Notes: generated by a model from the sequence alone, not told the origin. A stretch of 64,000 nucleotides of DNA from Bin5 sp965218625 (GCA_965218625.1 CBDCLG010000013.1:1-64000); one strand, 5' to 3'. Shown: positions 42,487 to 50,655, numbered from the stretch's first letter. Translations and numbers: made by a program.

Positions 42487-45333
42487 ATGAAAGAGCACGA
42501 CTTCATCGCCAAGTGGCGCGCCTCGGAGCTCAAAGAGCGCTCCGCCGCCCAGGAACACTTCATCGACCTCTGCCGTCTGCTCGACGAGCCGACGCCCGCC
42601 GAGGACGATCCCAGCGGTCAGCGCTACTGCTTCGAACGCGGCGCGCGCAAGGACAGCGGCGGCAGCGGCTGGGCCGACGTCTGGAAGCGCCACTGCTTCG
42701 CCTGGGAATACAAGGGCCCCCACAAGGACCTCGACGCCGCCTTCAACCAGCTGCGCCAGTACGCCCTCGCGCTAGAAAATCCGCCCCTCCTGATCGTCTC
42801 CGACATGGTGCGTTTCCGCATCCACACAAACTGGACCAACAGCGTCAGCGTCGTCCACGAGTTCACGCTCGAGGACCTGGCCGACGGCGCCGTGCGCGAC
42901 AAGCTCAAGTGGGCCATGTCCGACCCTGAACGGCTGCGCCCCGGCGAGAGCCGCCAGTCCTTGACCGAGCGCGCCGCAGCCTCCTTCGCCAGACTTGCCC
43001 AGTCGTTGCGGGCGCGCGGCCAAGATCCACAGGAGGTGGCCCACTTCGTCAACCGCCTCGTCTTCTGCATGTTCGCCGAGAACGTCGGCCTGCTTCCCAA
43101 CGAGATGTTCACCCGCATGTTGGACCACGCCCGGAGGCACCCGCACGAGTTCGCCGACATGGCACGCGAGCTCTTTGGCAAAATGTCGACCGGCGGCCGC
43201 GTCGGATTCGAGACCGTGGACTGGTTCAACGGCGGCCTTTTCGACGATGACGCCGCCCTGCCGCTCGAACGCGCCGAAATCGAGACGACACTGGAGGCCG
43301 CCGCGCTCGACTGGTCCGAGATCGATCCCTCCATTTTGGGAACCCTCTTCGAGCGCGGCCTGGACCCGGAGAAACGCGCCCAGCTCGGCGCGCACTACAC
43401 CGACCGCGACAAGATCATGCAGATCGTCGAGCCGGTCGTCGTGCGCCCCTGGCTCAGGGAGTGGGAAGCGGCGCGCGCCGAGATCGCGCTGCTGCTGGAG
43501 CGCGCCGACGTTGCTGGTTCGCCCGGTCAAAAGACCCGCTTGCGCCGGCGCGCCGAAAAGCAGCTGAACGCATTCCTCGACCGCCTGTGCGCCTTCACTG
43601 TGCTCGACCCCGCCTGCGGCTCCGGCAACTTCCTCTATCTCGCCCTGCACGCGCTAAAGGACGTCGAGCACCGCGTCCAGCTCGAAGCCGAGTCGATGGG
43701 CCTGCAGCGCGGCTTCCCCGCCGTCGGCCCCGCCAGCGTCAAGGGCATCGAAATCAACCCCTACGCCGCCGAACTCGCCCGCGTCTCCGTCTGGATCGGC
43801 GAAATCCAGTGGATGCGCCGCAACGGCTTCAGCGGCGCCCGCCGACCGATCCTGGAGCCGCTCGAAACTATCGAGTGCCGCGACGCGATTCTGGCGCCCG
43901 ACGGCACCGAACCGGAGTGGCCCGAGGCCGATGTTGTGATCGGCAATCCGCCCTTTCTGGGGGGCAAGCTCTTGCGCGGCGTACTTGGCGGGGCTTACGT
44001 CGAGTCGTTGCAGCGGCTCTACGGCGCTTGCATTCACGGCGAAGCAGACCTTGTCTGCCATTGGTTCGACAAGGCCGGACGTCTCGCAGCCGGCGGCAAG
44101 CTGGCTCGCGCCGGCCTCGTAGCCACCAACTCCATCCGCGGCGGCCGCAACCGCTCGGTCCTGGATCGAATCATTGAGCACGGCTCCATATACGATGCAT
44201 GGTCCGATGAACCGTGGGTGATCGACGGGGCGGCAGTACGTGTTTCGCTGGTTTGTTTCGCAGGCAGGGAAGTCGGATTTTGTCCTCGACTAAACGGAGT
44301 GGAAGTTACTAGGGCAAATGCTGACCTAACTGCCGGTCCTGTCGACCTTACGGAAGCCAAGAGATTGGTACACAACGGCGAATGTGCGTTCATGGGAATT
44401 ACAAAAGGGGGTCCCTTGGAAGTCGCAGGAAACATAGCACGGGAGTGGCTGGAGCTTCCCTCCAACCCAAACGGAAAGCCCAACGCTGACGTATTGAAAC
44501 CGTGGGTGAATGGGCAGGACATCACAAGGAGACCTAGTGACAGGTGGATAATCTACTTTCCATCGCACTTGAGCAGAGCTGATGCTGCACTTCATGAAGC
44601 ACCTTTTTCTTACGTGGAAGGCAAAGTGAAACCCGAAAGGCAGCAAGGCGGTCTGGAGCAATCAGGATATAATTGGTGGCGGCTTGTACGCCCTCGGCCA
44701 AGAATGTGGAAAGCATTGAAGAACCTTTCACGTTACATCGTAACACCTACAACGGCGAAACATCGCCTGTTTTGCTGGTTAAGCTCAGGAATCTGCCCTG
44801 ACCATGCCTTGATAGTAATTGCCCGCGACGACGACACGACCATTGGCATCCTCCACAGCCGCTTCCACGAATCCTGGTCGCTGCGGCTCTGTACATGGCT
44901 GGGAGTAGGCAACGATCCCCGCTACACGCCCACCACCACCTTCCAGACCTTCCCCTTCCCGCAAGGCCTCTCCCCCGACATCCCCGCCGAGGACTACGCC
45001 ACCGACCTGCGCGCCGTCGCCATCGCCGATTCGGCGCGCCGCCTTGTTCAATTGCGCGACCGCTGGCTCAACCCGCCTGAATGGGTCGACTGGGTTGACG
45101 AACCCGTCCCCGGCTACCCCAAGCGCCCCGTCCCCCGCGACGAAGCAGCCGCCAACGAGCTTAAGTCCCGCACGCTCACCAACCTCTACAATACGCGCCC
45201 CCAATGGCTCGCCGACGCCCACGCCGCCCTCGACGCCGCCGTCGCCGCCGCCTACGGCTGGGACGCCGACATCTCCGAGGAAGACGCGCTCGCAGAGCTC
45301 TTGGCGCTAAACCTGGCAGAAGGGGGGGACTAG
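42487..45333 (+). CDS. Type IIL (MmeI-like) restriction-modification enzyme
   Basis: One 948-residue polypeptide that should both cut and methylate DNA. The N-terminal PD-(D/E)XK nuclease site has Asp64, Glu74 and Lys76 (WADVWKRHCFAWEYKG), the same spacing as in MmeI. A helical spacer follows. The gamma-class adenine methyltransferase has motif I LDPACGSGNFLYLAL (about 374) and motif IV VVIGNPPFLGG (about 487), which points to N6-adenine. The target-recognition domain lies about residues 610-800, then a C-terminal helical region. Both activities look complete. Methylation probably marks one strand, as in other type IIL enzymes. The recognition sequence cannot be read. DNA coding for the recognition domain (44200-44830) is visibly less GC-rich than its flanks. 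Confidence 0.9.
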   Translation: MKEHDFIAKWRASELKERSAAQEHFIDLCRLLDEPTPAEDDPSGQRYCFERGARKDSGGSGWADVWKRHCFAWEYKGPHKDLDAAFNQLRQYALALENPPLLIVSDMVRFRIHTNWTNSVSVVHEFTLEDLADGAVRDKLKWAMSDPERLRPGESRQSLTERAAASFARLAQSLRARGQDPQEVAHFVNRLVFCMFAENVGLLPNEMFTRMLDHARRHPHEFADMARELFGKMSTGGRVGFETVDWFNGGLFDDDAALPLERAEIETTLEAAALDWSEIDPSILGTLFERGLDPEKRAQLGAHYTDRDKIMQIVEPVVVRPWLREWEAARAEIALLLERADVAGSPGQKTRLRRRAEKQLNAFLDRLCAFTVLDPACGSGNFLYLALHALKDVEHRVQLEAESMGLQRGFPAVGPASVKGIEINPYAAELARVSVWIGEIQWMRRNGFSGARRPILEPLETIECRDAILAPDGTEPEWPEADVVIGNPPFLGGKLLRGVLGGAYVESLQRLYGACIHGEADLVCHWFDKAGRLAAGGKLARAGLVATNSIRGGRNRSVLDRIIEHGSIYDAWSDEPWVIDGAAVRVSLVCFAGREVGFCPRLNGVEVTRANADLTAGPVDLTEAKRLVHNGECAFMGITKGGPLEVAGNIAREWLELPSNPNGKPNADVLKPWVNGQDITRRPSDRWIIYFPSHLSRADAALHEAPFSYVEGKVKPERQQGGLEQSGYNWWRLVRPRPRMWKALKNLSRYIVTPTTAKHRLFCWLSSGICPDHALIVIARDDDTTIGILHSRFHESWSLRLCTWLGVGNDPRYTPTTTFQTFPFPQGLSPDIPAEDYATDLRAVAIADSARRLVQLRDRWLNPPEWVDWVDEPVPGYPKRPVPRDEAAANELKSRTLTNLYNTRPQWLADAHAALDAAVAAAYGWDADISEEDALAELLALNLAEGGD

Positions 45334-45366
45334 GTCGTCAAACGTGGCAAAGACCAATTGGATGGT

Positions 45367-45396
45367 TTGACAGTCTTGAGGAGTAGCTGCTATATT
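45367..45396 (+). promoter_or_regulatory. Near-consensus promoter for the coiled-coil gene at 45516
   Basis: TTGACA (45367-45372), 18 nt, TATATT (45391-45396), with an extended -10 TGC and a following GGCAC. It lies just after the restriction-modification gene and before the second coiled-coil gene. It closely resembles the promoter at 41838-41867. Confidence 0.6.
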
Positions 45397-45515
45397 GGCA
45401 CAAATGGGCTACGATTTATGCGTCCACAGTCGCGCCTGAACCCGTCTGCGGCCCCCGTTGAGAGCGACACCAATCCAGCAAGTCGCTCACGTTTCACAAA
45501 CAGGGACAAACAGAC

Positions 45516-45827
45516 ATGACCCGACAGTCGAATGGCGGCGAAGACCGACTTGACCGTGCAGAACGGCTACTCGAGCAGTTGATCGAACGGCAGATCCACA
45601 CCGACAACCGCTCGGACCGAATGGAAAACGCCCTCGAGAGTATCGATGCCTTAGTCCTACGCAACGCACAGCAGATCGAGCGCAACGAACAGCAGATCGA
45701 GCGCAACGCACAACTCATCGAACGCAACGCGCAGCAGATCGCCGAATTTGTACGTGAAATGGGATTCCTGCGTGCCGCCGTTCAGGGACACATCTCGCAG
45801 TCCTCGCCGCCCGCGCATCCCGATTGA
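45516..45827 (+). CDS. Small coiled-coil protein with heptad repeats
   Basis: A 103-residue hydrophilic protein. The N-terminal half (EDRLDRAERLLEQLIERQI) resembles the start of the coiled-coil protein at 41918 (GRLDRIEALLEDTAEL). The middle has four copies of a heptad QQIERNA/QQIERNE, ending QIAEFVREMGFLRAAVQGHI. There is no signal peptide. ATG 45516 lies about 115 nt after a strong promoter, and ribosome binding is weak (AGGGA). It is probably a relative of the 41918 protein, and the two bracket the restriction-modification gene. Function is unknown. Confidence 0.7.
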   Translation: MTRQSNGGEDRLDRAERLLEQLIERQIHTDNRSDRMENALESIDALVLRNAQQIERNEQQIERNAQLIERNAQQIAEFVREMGFLRAAVQGHISQSSPPAHPD

Positions 45828-45979
45828 CGCCCTGACCCCTACACCCCTGCACCGCCGTTCTGGCACAATAGATCGAACCCAGCCGTCCGCTTGACGAGCC
45901 GGCGCCCTTCCCGGAAGTTTCAGGCGGCCAGTACATCACCGACCGCCCGCTGCTTCGGGGTAGATGCCAAGCCCACAGT

Positions 45980-46534
45980 TTACGACCTCAGCGGCGAGCT
46001 TCCTATGATGGCGCGAATCTTTTCAGCGTCTACACCGGCCCTGGTCAGCGCGCCATGCGCAACTTGCCAGGTCCGTTGCATCGGCCCGTCGCTCAACCAG
46101 CAGGTCATGTGCATCAGACCGAAAACCCCATCATCTCCCTCCACACAGCGCCACCCGTCTTTCTTGTAGTCCAGTGGAAGCTGGCAGTGTACGCACGCCG
46201 CCGGTAATCCCCGGTGGCTCCAGTCTTGCAGGCAGTCGACATGTACCAGGCAGATTTCCCCTTCCTGGCGGGAGCAATCCATCCAGTAGTCGCTGTCGTA
46301 GTCCAACTGCAGATGGCATTGCGCGCACGCCGGCGGCCAACCCTGATAGCGGAACTGAACTGCAATCTCGAAATCGGTAATTTGGGCTTCATCCTGTGAA
46401 AGCCCCACCTGCTTGGACCAGTCCGGGTCGGTAACATCCCCGTGGTGAAAGCCGGCAGTATTGCTTTCTTGTATGGCATTCGCTTCCGTCAGAGAAACGA
46501 GGCCCCGGTGAAGCATTTCCAATAGGTCTATCAT
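45980..46534 (-). CDS. Twin C2HC zinc-finger-like protein
   Basis: A 184-residue protein. After a helical N-terminus (LEMLHRGLVSLTEANAIQES) come two similar modules. The first has CAQCHLQLDYDSDYWMDC and LVHVDCL; the second has CVHCQLPLDYKKDGW and LMHMTCW. Each gives C-x2-C followed, after 20-30 residues, by H-x2-C, a plausible zinc site. I do not recognise the family. It could be a DNA-, RNA- or protein-binding adaptor. ATG 46534 is the first good start, and no clear ribosome-binding site was seen. It lies between the restriction locus and the brnTA pair on the same strand as the latter. Confidence 0.65.
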   Translation of the reverse strand: MIDLLEMLHRGLVSLTEANAIQESNTAGFHHGDVTDPDWSKQVGLSQDEAQITDFEIAVQFRYQGWPPACAQCHLQLDYDSDYWMDCSRQEGEICLVHVDCLQDWSHRGLPAACVHCQLPLDYKKDGWRCVEGDDGVFGLMHMTCWLSDGPMQRTWQVAHGALTRAGVDAEKIRAIIGSSPLRS

Positions 46535-46627
46535 TACTTTCTTACGACGGAGCTACTTCGTAAACGCGCAGAAGACAATAGGAGGAAGAAAATGACAAGA
46601 GCCTACCGCCACCTGCCCGCAGTTCGC

Positions 46628-46930
46628 TTACGGCAATGCCTGGCGTTGGTCTTTCTCGATGCGCTCGACATGCTCACGCAGCGCCCGGTTGATATCGGTC
46701 TGGTAGCCTCTACCGCCCTCCGCGTGCTCCCTGAACCAAGCGACTACGTCTGCATCCAAACGCAACGTAATCTGCTGCTTTACCGGCCGGTAGAACATCC
46801 CGCGGCGGCCACCCGACCAGTCCTTGAGTTCAGGAATGTCGGTCGTGTCGATCTCCTCATCCGACAGTTTCTCCAAGGCCTGAAGTTCGGCGCGCTGCTT
46901 CTGAGTTAGTTCGCTATCTTCCTTCTTCAT
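46628..46930 (-). CDS. brnA: BrnA-family antitoxin
   Basis: A 100-residue protein with a charged N-terminus (MKKEDSELTQKQRAELQAL), the family motif EIDTTDIPEL, and a ribbon-helix-helix domain VKQQITLRLDADVVAWFRE followed by GYQTDINRALREHV. BrnA binds BrnT and represses the operon. ATG 46930 has GGAGG upstream inside the toxin gene and overlaps the toxin's 3' end by 17 nt, so the pair is coupled with the toxin first, as is usual for brnTA. Confidence 0.92.
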   Translation of the reverse strand: MKKEDSELTQKQRAELQALEKLSDEEIDTTDIPELKDWSGGRRGMFYRPVKQQITLRLDADVVAWFREHAEGGRGYQTDINRALREHVERIEKDQRQALP

Positions 46931-47201
46931 AAGCCCTCCTCTCCCGTCTGGTTGTCTTGCGTGCACTGATAACGCGCCCCACCAATTGTCCAGTCGGGGG
47001 TCGGAATTCGGGATGAGTATGAATGACAATCACGAGACTGGATGAGATCCTTCCGATCGTCCGCCATCTCTGTTCTCCCTCAAAAGGGTCTTCAACCGTC
47101 AGAGCTAGAGGATCTTCGAAAACGAGCGCGGCGGTCTCGAAGCTGATACCATGTCTTCGCAGATTGTCTCTGTCCTTGACTGGATCCCATTGCCACTCCA
47201 C
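46914..47201 (-). CDS. brnT: BrnT-family ribonuclease toxin
   Basis: A 95-residue RelE-fold toxin starting MEWQWDPVKDRDNLRRHGIS, followed by FETAALVFEDPLALTVEDP, RWRTIGRISSSLVIVIHT and the C-terminal VISARKTTRRERRAYEEG, all typical of BrnT. BrnT cleaves RNA and halts growth when free. GTG 47201 is chosen because GGGAGG lies about 8 nt upstream and it gives the normal family length; an in-frame GTG at 47225 would add eight residues. Upstream bases 47231-47251 look like the operator. Confidence 0.92.
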   Translation of the reverse strand: MEWQWDPVKDRDNLRRHGISFETAALVFEDPLALTVEDPFEGEQRWRTIGRISSSLVIVIHTHPEFRPPTGQLVGRVISARKTTRRERRAYEEGR

Positions 47202-47230
47202 CCTCTTGCACCTCCCGCCCCTCACTACCC

Positions 47231-47251
47231 GTAGTTATACAATTGTAGTTA
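47231..47251 (-). promoter_or_regulatory. Candidate BrnA operator/promoter
   Basis: Two direct GTAGTTA repeats (47231-47237 and 47245-47251) are spaced 14 nt apart around the palindrome TACAATTGTA (47238-47247). The site lies 30-50 nt before the brnT start, where a ribbon-helix-helix repressor such as BrnA would be expected to bind. The AT-rich core may also hold the -10 box. Confidence 0.45.
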
Positions 47252-47482
47252 CATATCGCCAATAAGTCAACATTGACCTCGTCACCGAACCTCCCAGATC
47301 GCAAACTCGGGAAAGGTTAAAGCCACGCCCTTTCTATCCACGCAATTGAAAACAGCGGCCTTTGCCGCTGCCGCCAATCTTGCCCATCACCTGCGTTACT
47401 TTAGCTGTAGTTCACACAACTCCCTATCCCGCTTCATGACTTACCGCCCCGAAAGCCCCCACCAAGAGTGATAGACATTAAA

Positions 47483-47740
47483 CTAAAAGCTCTCCCGCTC
47501 CCTGGCCACCGCGAACAAGTGCGCCCGCCCCAGCCATAGCGCCAGGCACGCCAGCAGCGCTGCAAATGTTACACCGCTCACTGCCAATTCCACAACCCCG
47601 CTCAGCCCGTAGATCAGCCCCGTCCCAAGGCTGCCAAAAGCCGACGCCAGCGCCACCATCATCTCATTGAACCCCTGCACGCGCCCCCGCTGCCGCGAGA
47701 CCTCCAGCTCCGCCGACTGCACACCCAGGCTCCCCGTCAC
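47483..47740 (-). pseudogene. C-terminal fragment of an MFS transporter gene
   Basis: An 85-residue frame (VSRQRGRVQGFNEMMVALAS, then GSLGTGLIYGLSGVVELAVS and ALWLGRAHLF) is a clear duplicate of the end of the complete MFS transporter at 49342-50655, in the same orientation. Only the last two or three membrane helices remain, so it cannot transport. DNA similarity is high but not exact, so the duplication is not new. The 215 bases to the right hold no gene apart from the upstream region of the next one. Confidence 0.85.
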
Positions 47741-47958
47741 CTGATGGGGCCGGCAACTCTTCGCCCGACCAACCCGTCGCTACCCCGCTGGGGCAAGCGT
47801 AAGAGCCTAAGAGTTGCGCGTCCTATGGGGTGTCGTCGTCCACTGATGTGCCACGCCTTCACTTTCTTGTAGGTTGACAAGCCCGGCGGACCTATAGAAA
47901 ATGCGTCTCCTCTTTCTATCCCAACCCAATTGTCCTGGCTTAGAACTGGAGACCCCCT

Positions 47959-48573
47959 ATGAAAAAGCACTGGATCATTGCGGCTATCCTCGTCGCTCTG
48001 TGCGCAGCGGTCCCTGTCGTCGCCTCCGAAGCGCTGCCTACTCTGGAAAAGCAGGTGACGGATATACTCCTCCGTCTGGACAAAGTGGAGGCCTACGAAG
48101 AACGCATCGAGACCCTCGAACGTCAAGTCGCTGAGCTTCTCTCTTTGTCTGGCGTGCCGCCCGAATTCCCTTCTGAAGGCACTGTCGAGATGACCCAGGC
48201 CCAGTATAGGCGATGGGTGGATGAGGAGTTTCATCGTATCTCGCTTCTCATCGCGGCGTGGGAGGAAGACTTTGAATCCGACGATCCCACCAGATTTCTT
48301 TCTGCAATGGCCGACATTTTGGACACGGCATTCGCGTTCTACGATGCACATAGTCGAATCATTACGCCTGACCCCTTCTACGATCAGGACCATTCAGACC
48401 TAGCCTGCTACATGGCCCCGCTTGAGCCTTTTCGCGACCTGGAAAGCGCAAGCTTTATGGAGGCAATGAACATTCTTGCCCTCATTTCGGAGGAGGATCC
48501 CTCTAAGACACTCTTCGCGGATTGCGATCCGGAAGCGCTCGAACTGCTGGGAGAGCTACTTTCGCTTGAATGA
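47959..48573 (+). CDS. Exported coiled-coil hypothetical protein
   Basis: A 204-residue protein with a signal peptide (MKKHWIIAAILVALCAAVPV, cleavage likely after VAS). A coiled coil follows (LEKQVTDILLRLDKVEAYEE, then ETLERQVAELLSL) and then an acidic helical region with YDQDHSDLACYM and FADCDPEALELL; the two Cys could pair. No family was recognised. ATG 47959 follows GGAGA. A TTGACA lies at 47874-47879, but no convincing -10 box at the right distance. It sits between the MFS fragment and the GxxExxY element. Confidence 0.65.
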   Translation: MKKHWIIAAILVALCAAVPVVASEALPTLEKQVTDILLRLDKVEAYEERIETLERQVAELLSLSGVPPEFPSEGTVEMTQAQYRRWVDEEFHRISLLIAAWEEDFESDDPTRFLSAMADILDTAFAFYDAHSRIITPDPFYDQDHSDLACYMAPLEPFRDLESASFMEAMNILALISEEDPSKTLFADCDPEALELLGELLSLE

Positions 48574-48655
48574 CACGGCGTCGGACCTATCTCTATCGGT
48601 CCACTGCGCCCTTCACACATCTCGCAAAGCAGCCTTCAATCCTGCCCATCACACG

Positions 48656-48679
48656 AATCAGACGAATCATAGTTCAGAC
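48656..48679 (-). repeat. Left arm of inverted repeat around the GxxExxY gene
   Basis: A 24-nt sequence beginning AATCAG and ending TTCAGAC. Its reverse complement differs from 49148-49171 at one base only. Related 24-mers are at 33697-33720 and 41712-41735. Confidence 0.8.
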
Positions 48680-48697
48680 CAATACAGGTGACAGACT

Positions 48698-49111
48698 GTG
48701 TCCAAAAGGGAATACAAGTATTCCCAGCTAACGGGAAAAATAATTTGATGTGCGATGAACGTGCATTCGGCTCTGGGAAACGGCTTTCAGGAGGTCATCT
48801 ACCAGAGGGCGCTTGAAATAGAAATGACAGATGAAGGAATCTCCTTTAGTCGCGAGCAGGAAATGTCCGTCCATTACAAAGGCCGCATGATTGGCTCAAG
48901 GCGAGTTGATTTCCTGGTAGAAAATGTTGTCGCTGTCGAACTGAAAGCCATTATCCAGCTGGAGGACGTCCACTTGGCGCAGGCCATTAACTACCTGGAG
49001 GCATACAACCTCGAAGTTGGCCTGCTACTCAACTTTGGCGCGCGAAGCCTACAATTCAAGCGGGTCTTGAATCGCGACTTCAGGCCCGGGTCCCTAGGGA
49101 AACTATCGTGA
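48698..49111 (+). pseudogene. GxxExxY-family protein gene with an in-frame stop
   Basis: The GxxExxY family (PD-(D/E)XK-like fold) has no settled function. The signature lies in GNGFQEVIYQRAL, followed by the nuclease-like core RRVDFLVENVVAVELKAI and QAINYLEAYNLEVGLLLNFG. The family N-terminus is also present upstream in the same frame (GTG 48698, reading KREYKYSQLTGKII), but a TGA at 48746-48748 stands where Gly is expected (IIGCAMNVH). Translation could restart at ATG 48755, giving 118 residues with the signature intact. It is therefore either a recent pseudogene or a slightly shortened working copy. It is bracketed by inverted 24-nt repeats. Confidence 0.75.
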
Positions 49112-49147
49112 GAAGGAAGACTGGACGAAAAAGAACGAGGGGTGGTT

Positions 49148-49171
49148 GTCTGAACTATGATTCATCTGATT
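49148..49171 (+). repeat. Right arm of inverted repeat around the GxxExxY gene
   Basis: The reverse complement of the left arm with one mismatch. Just beyond it, at 49180-49196, is AGACTGTGATTCCAAAAG, close to a direct copy of sequence at 48692-48707 inside the left end (AGACTGTGTCCAAAAG), so each end of the element carries more than the 24-nt arm. The remainder of 49172-49341 shows no gene. Confidence 0.8.
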
Positions 49172-49341
49172 AGAGGATAGACTGTGATTCCAAAAGCCAG
49201 GATTCAGACGATAGAGGAAATCTCTGTCTAACTGCTTTAGACAGCCGTGCCAATCACGCGCCGCCTAACACCGCACACCCCACCTATCCGCTGCCAACCA
49301 TCTGCACGCCCCAACCCAATCCGCCAACCCATATCAACCCA

Positions 49342-50655
49342 CTACCCACTATCCACTGCCCTTCCCTCCGCCACCGCAAACAGATGCGCCCGCCCCAACC
49401 ACAGCGCCAGCACGCCCAGCAGCGCCGCAAATGTTACACCGCTCACTGCCAATGCCACAACCCCGCTCAGCGCGTAGATCAGCCCTGTTCCCAGGCTGCC
49501 CGCAGCCGACGCTAGCGCCACCGTCATCTCGCTGATCCCCTGCACGCGCCCCCTTTGGCGCGAACCCTCAAGCGCCGAAGACAGCAGCGATGAACCCGCG
49601 ATATAGGCGAAATTCCAGCCCAGCCCCAACAGAAACAGCGACAGATACAGCACCGGCAGCTCCGTCGAGAGTGGCATCAATATCGCCGCCAGCACCTGCA
49701 CCAGCGACCCAGCAAAGATCATCGGCACCCGCCCCACCTTCCCCGCCAGCCAGCCGCTCACGCCCGACAGACCGAACATTCCCAGCGTGTGCGCCATCAG
49801 CACAAGCGAAATCGCTTCCGCCCCGTACTCGGCCAGGTTCATGTGCAGCGGCGTCACCACCATTAGCAGCGTCATGACCAGTTGCCCGATCGCCATCGCC
49901 GCCATCGACAGCTGCACCTCCGGCAACTTCAGCATTTGCATCACCTGCTGCAGCCCGCGCCGGCTCTCCTCCCCCGTCTCCTCCGCAGCCGGCGGGCTTT
50001 CCTCCGCGCCCTCCGTAGCCTTCGCCGACGCCCACTCCCGGGCCAGCTTCGCGGCCAGCTCCTTCGGGTCCGGCCTCAGCGCAACCAGCAGCAGGACAAT
50101 CGCCAGACCCATCAACGCCGCCCCAAACCAGAACGGCCCCACGTGTTCATTGAACCCCTGCGCCTTCGCCATCTCCACCGCCGGCGGCACCAGCAGCGGC
50201 CCGCCCACCGCCCCGACCGTGCCCGCGAACACGATCACGCCGATCACCTTCGCCTGCTGCTCTACCGGGAAGATCTCCGCCGCGGCAAAGCGCGTCTGTT
50301 CCAGCGCCGAGCGGCCCACGCCCAGCAAGACTGCGCCGCCGAGAAATATCGCCAGCGAATGCGCGCCGATCGCAGCCGCCGACACAAACATGCCCGCGAT
50401 CACGAACGCCAGGCCGACCGCCAGCCCCAGTCGTCGCCCCACCTTGTCCAGCAGCCAGCCCATCGGATAACCTGCGCCCGCCCGGCCGACCATCGACAGT
50501 GCGTTCGGCAGCCCAATTCGCTGCAAGCGCCCGCTCAGCGAATACGAGATGATCGGCGTCAGCACGAAACTCGCGATCATTGCCGCGCTGTTGAGCGCGC
50601 TGACGACAAACAGCGTGATGACCAGCCGCCGCTGGACCGGTGACATTGGAGGCAT
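49342..50655 (-). CDS. MFS transporter
   Basis: A 437-residue major facilitator with about twelve hydrophobic segments. The first begins LVITLFVVSALNSAAMIASF. The loop between helices 2 and 3 has GRAGAGYPMGWLLDKVGRRLG, the MFS signature. A cytoplasmic loop of about 45 residues rich in Ala/Glu (LAREWASAKATEGAEESPPA) separates the two halves. The second half has the matching GWLAGKVGRVPM and ends ALWLGRAHLFAVAEGRAVDS. The substrate is unknown. The stop codon lies in a CACTATCC-type repeat (about 49335-49362). ATG 50655 is the first Met, and no clear ribosome-binding site was seen. A truncated relative is at 47483-47740. Confidence 0.88.
   Translation of the reverse strand: MPPMSPVQRRLVITLFVVSALNSAAMIASFVLTPIISYSLSGRLQRIGLPNALSMVGRAGAGYPMGWLLDKVGRRLGLAVGLAFVIAGMFVSAAAIGAHSLAIFLGGAVLLGVGRSALEQTRFAAAEIFPVEQQAKVIGVIVFAGTVGAVGGPLLVPPAVEMAKAQGFNEHVGPFWFGAALMGLAIVLLLVALRPDPKELAAKLAREWASAKATEGAEESPPAAEETGEESRRGLQQVMQMLKLPEVQLSMAAMAIGQLVMTLLMVVTPLHMNLAEYGAEAISLVLMAHTLGMFGLSGVSGWLAGKVGRVPMIFAGSLVQVLAAILMPLSTELPVLYLSLFLLGLGWNFAYIAGSSLLSSALEGSRQRGRVQGISEMTVALASAAGSLGTGLIYALSGVVALAVSGVTFAALLGVLALWLGRAHLFAVAEGRAVDSG

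Noticed and set aside
46592..46909. A + strand frame with a good AGGAGG site, opposite brnA
   Set aside because: The Shine-Dalgarno match is attractive, but the frame is the shadow of brnA on the other strand and the peptide has no recognisable feature.
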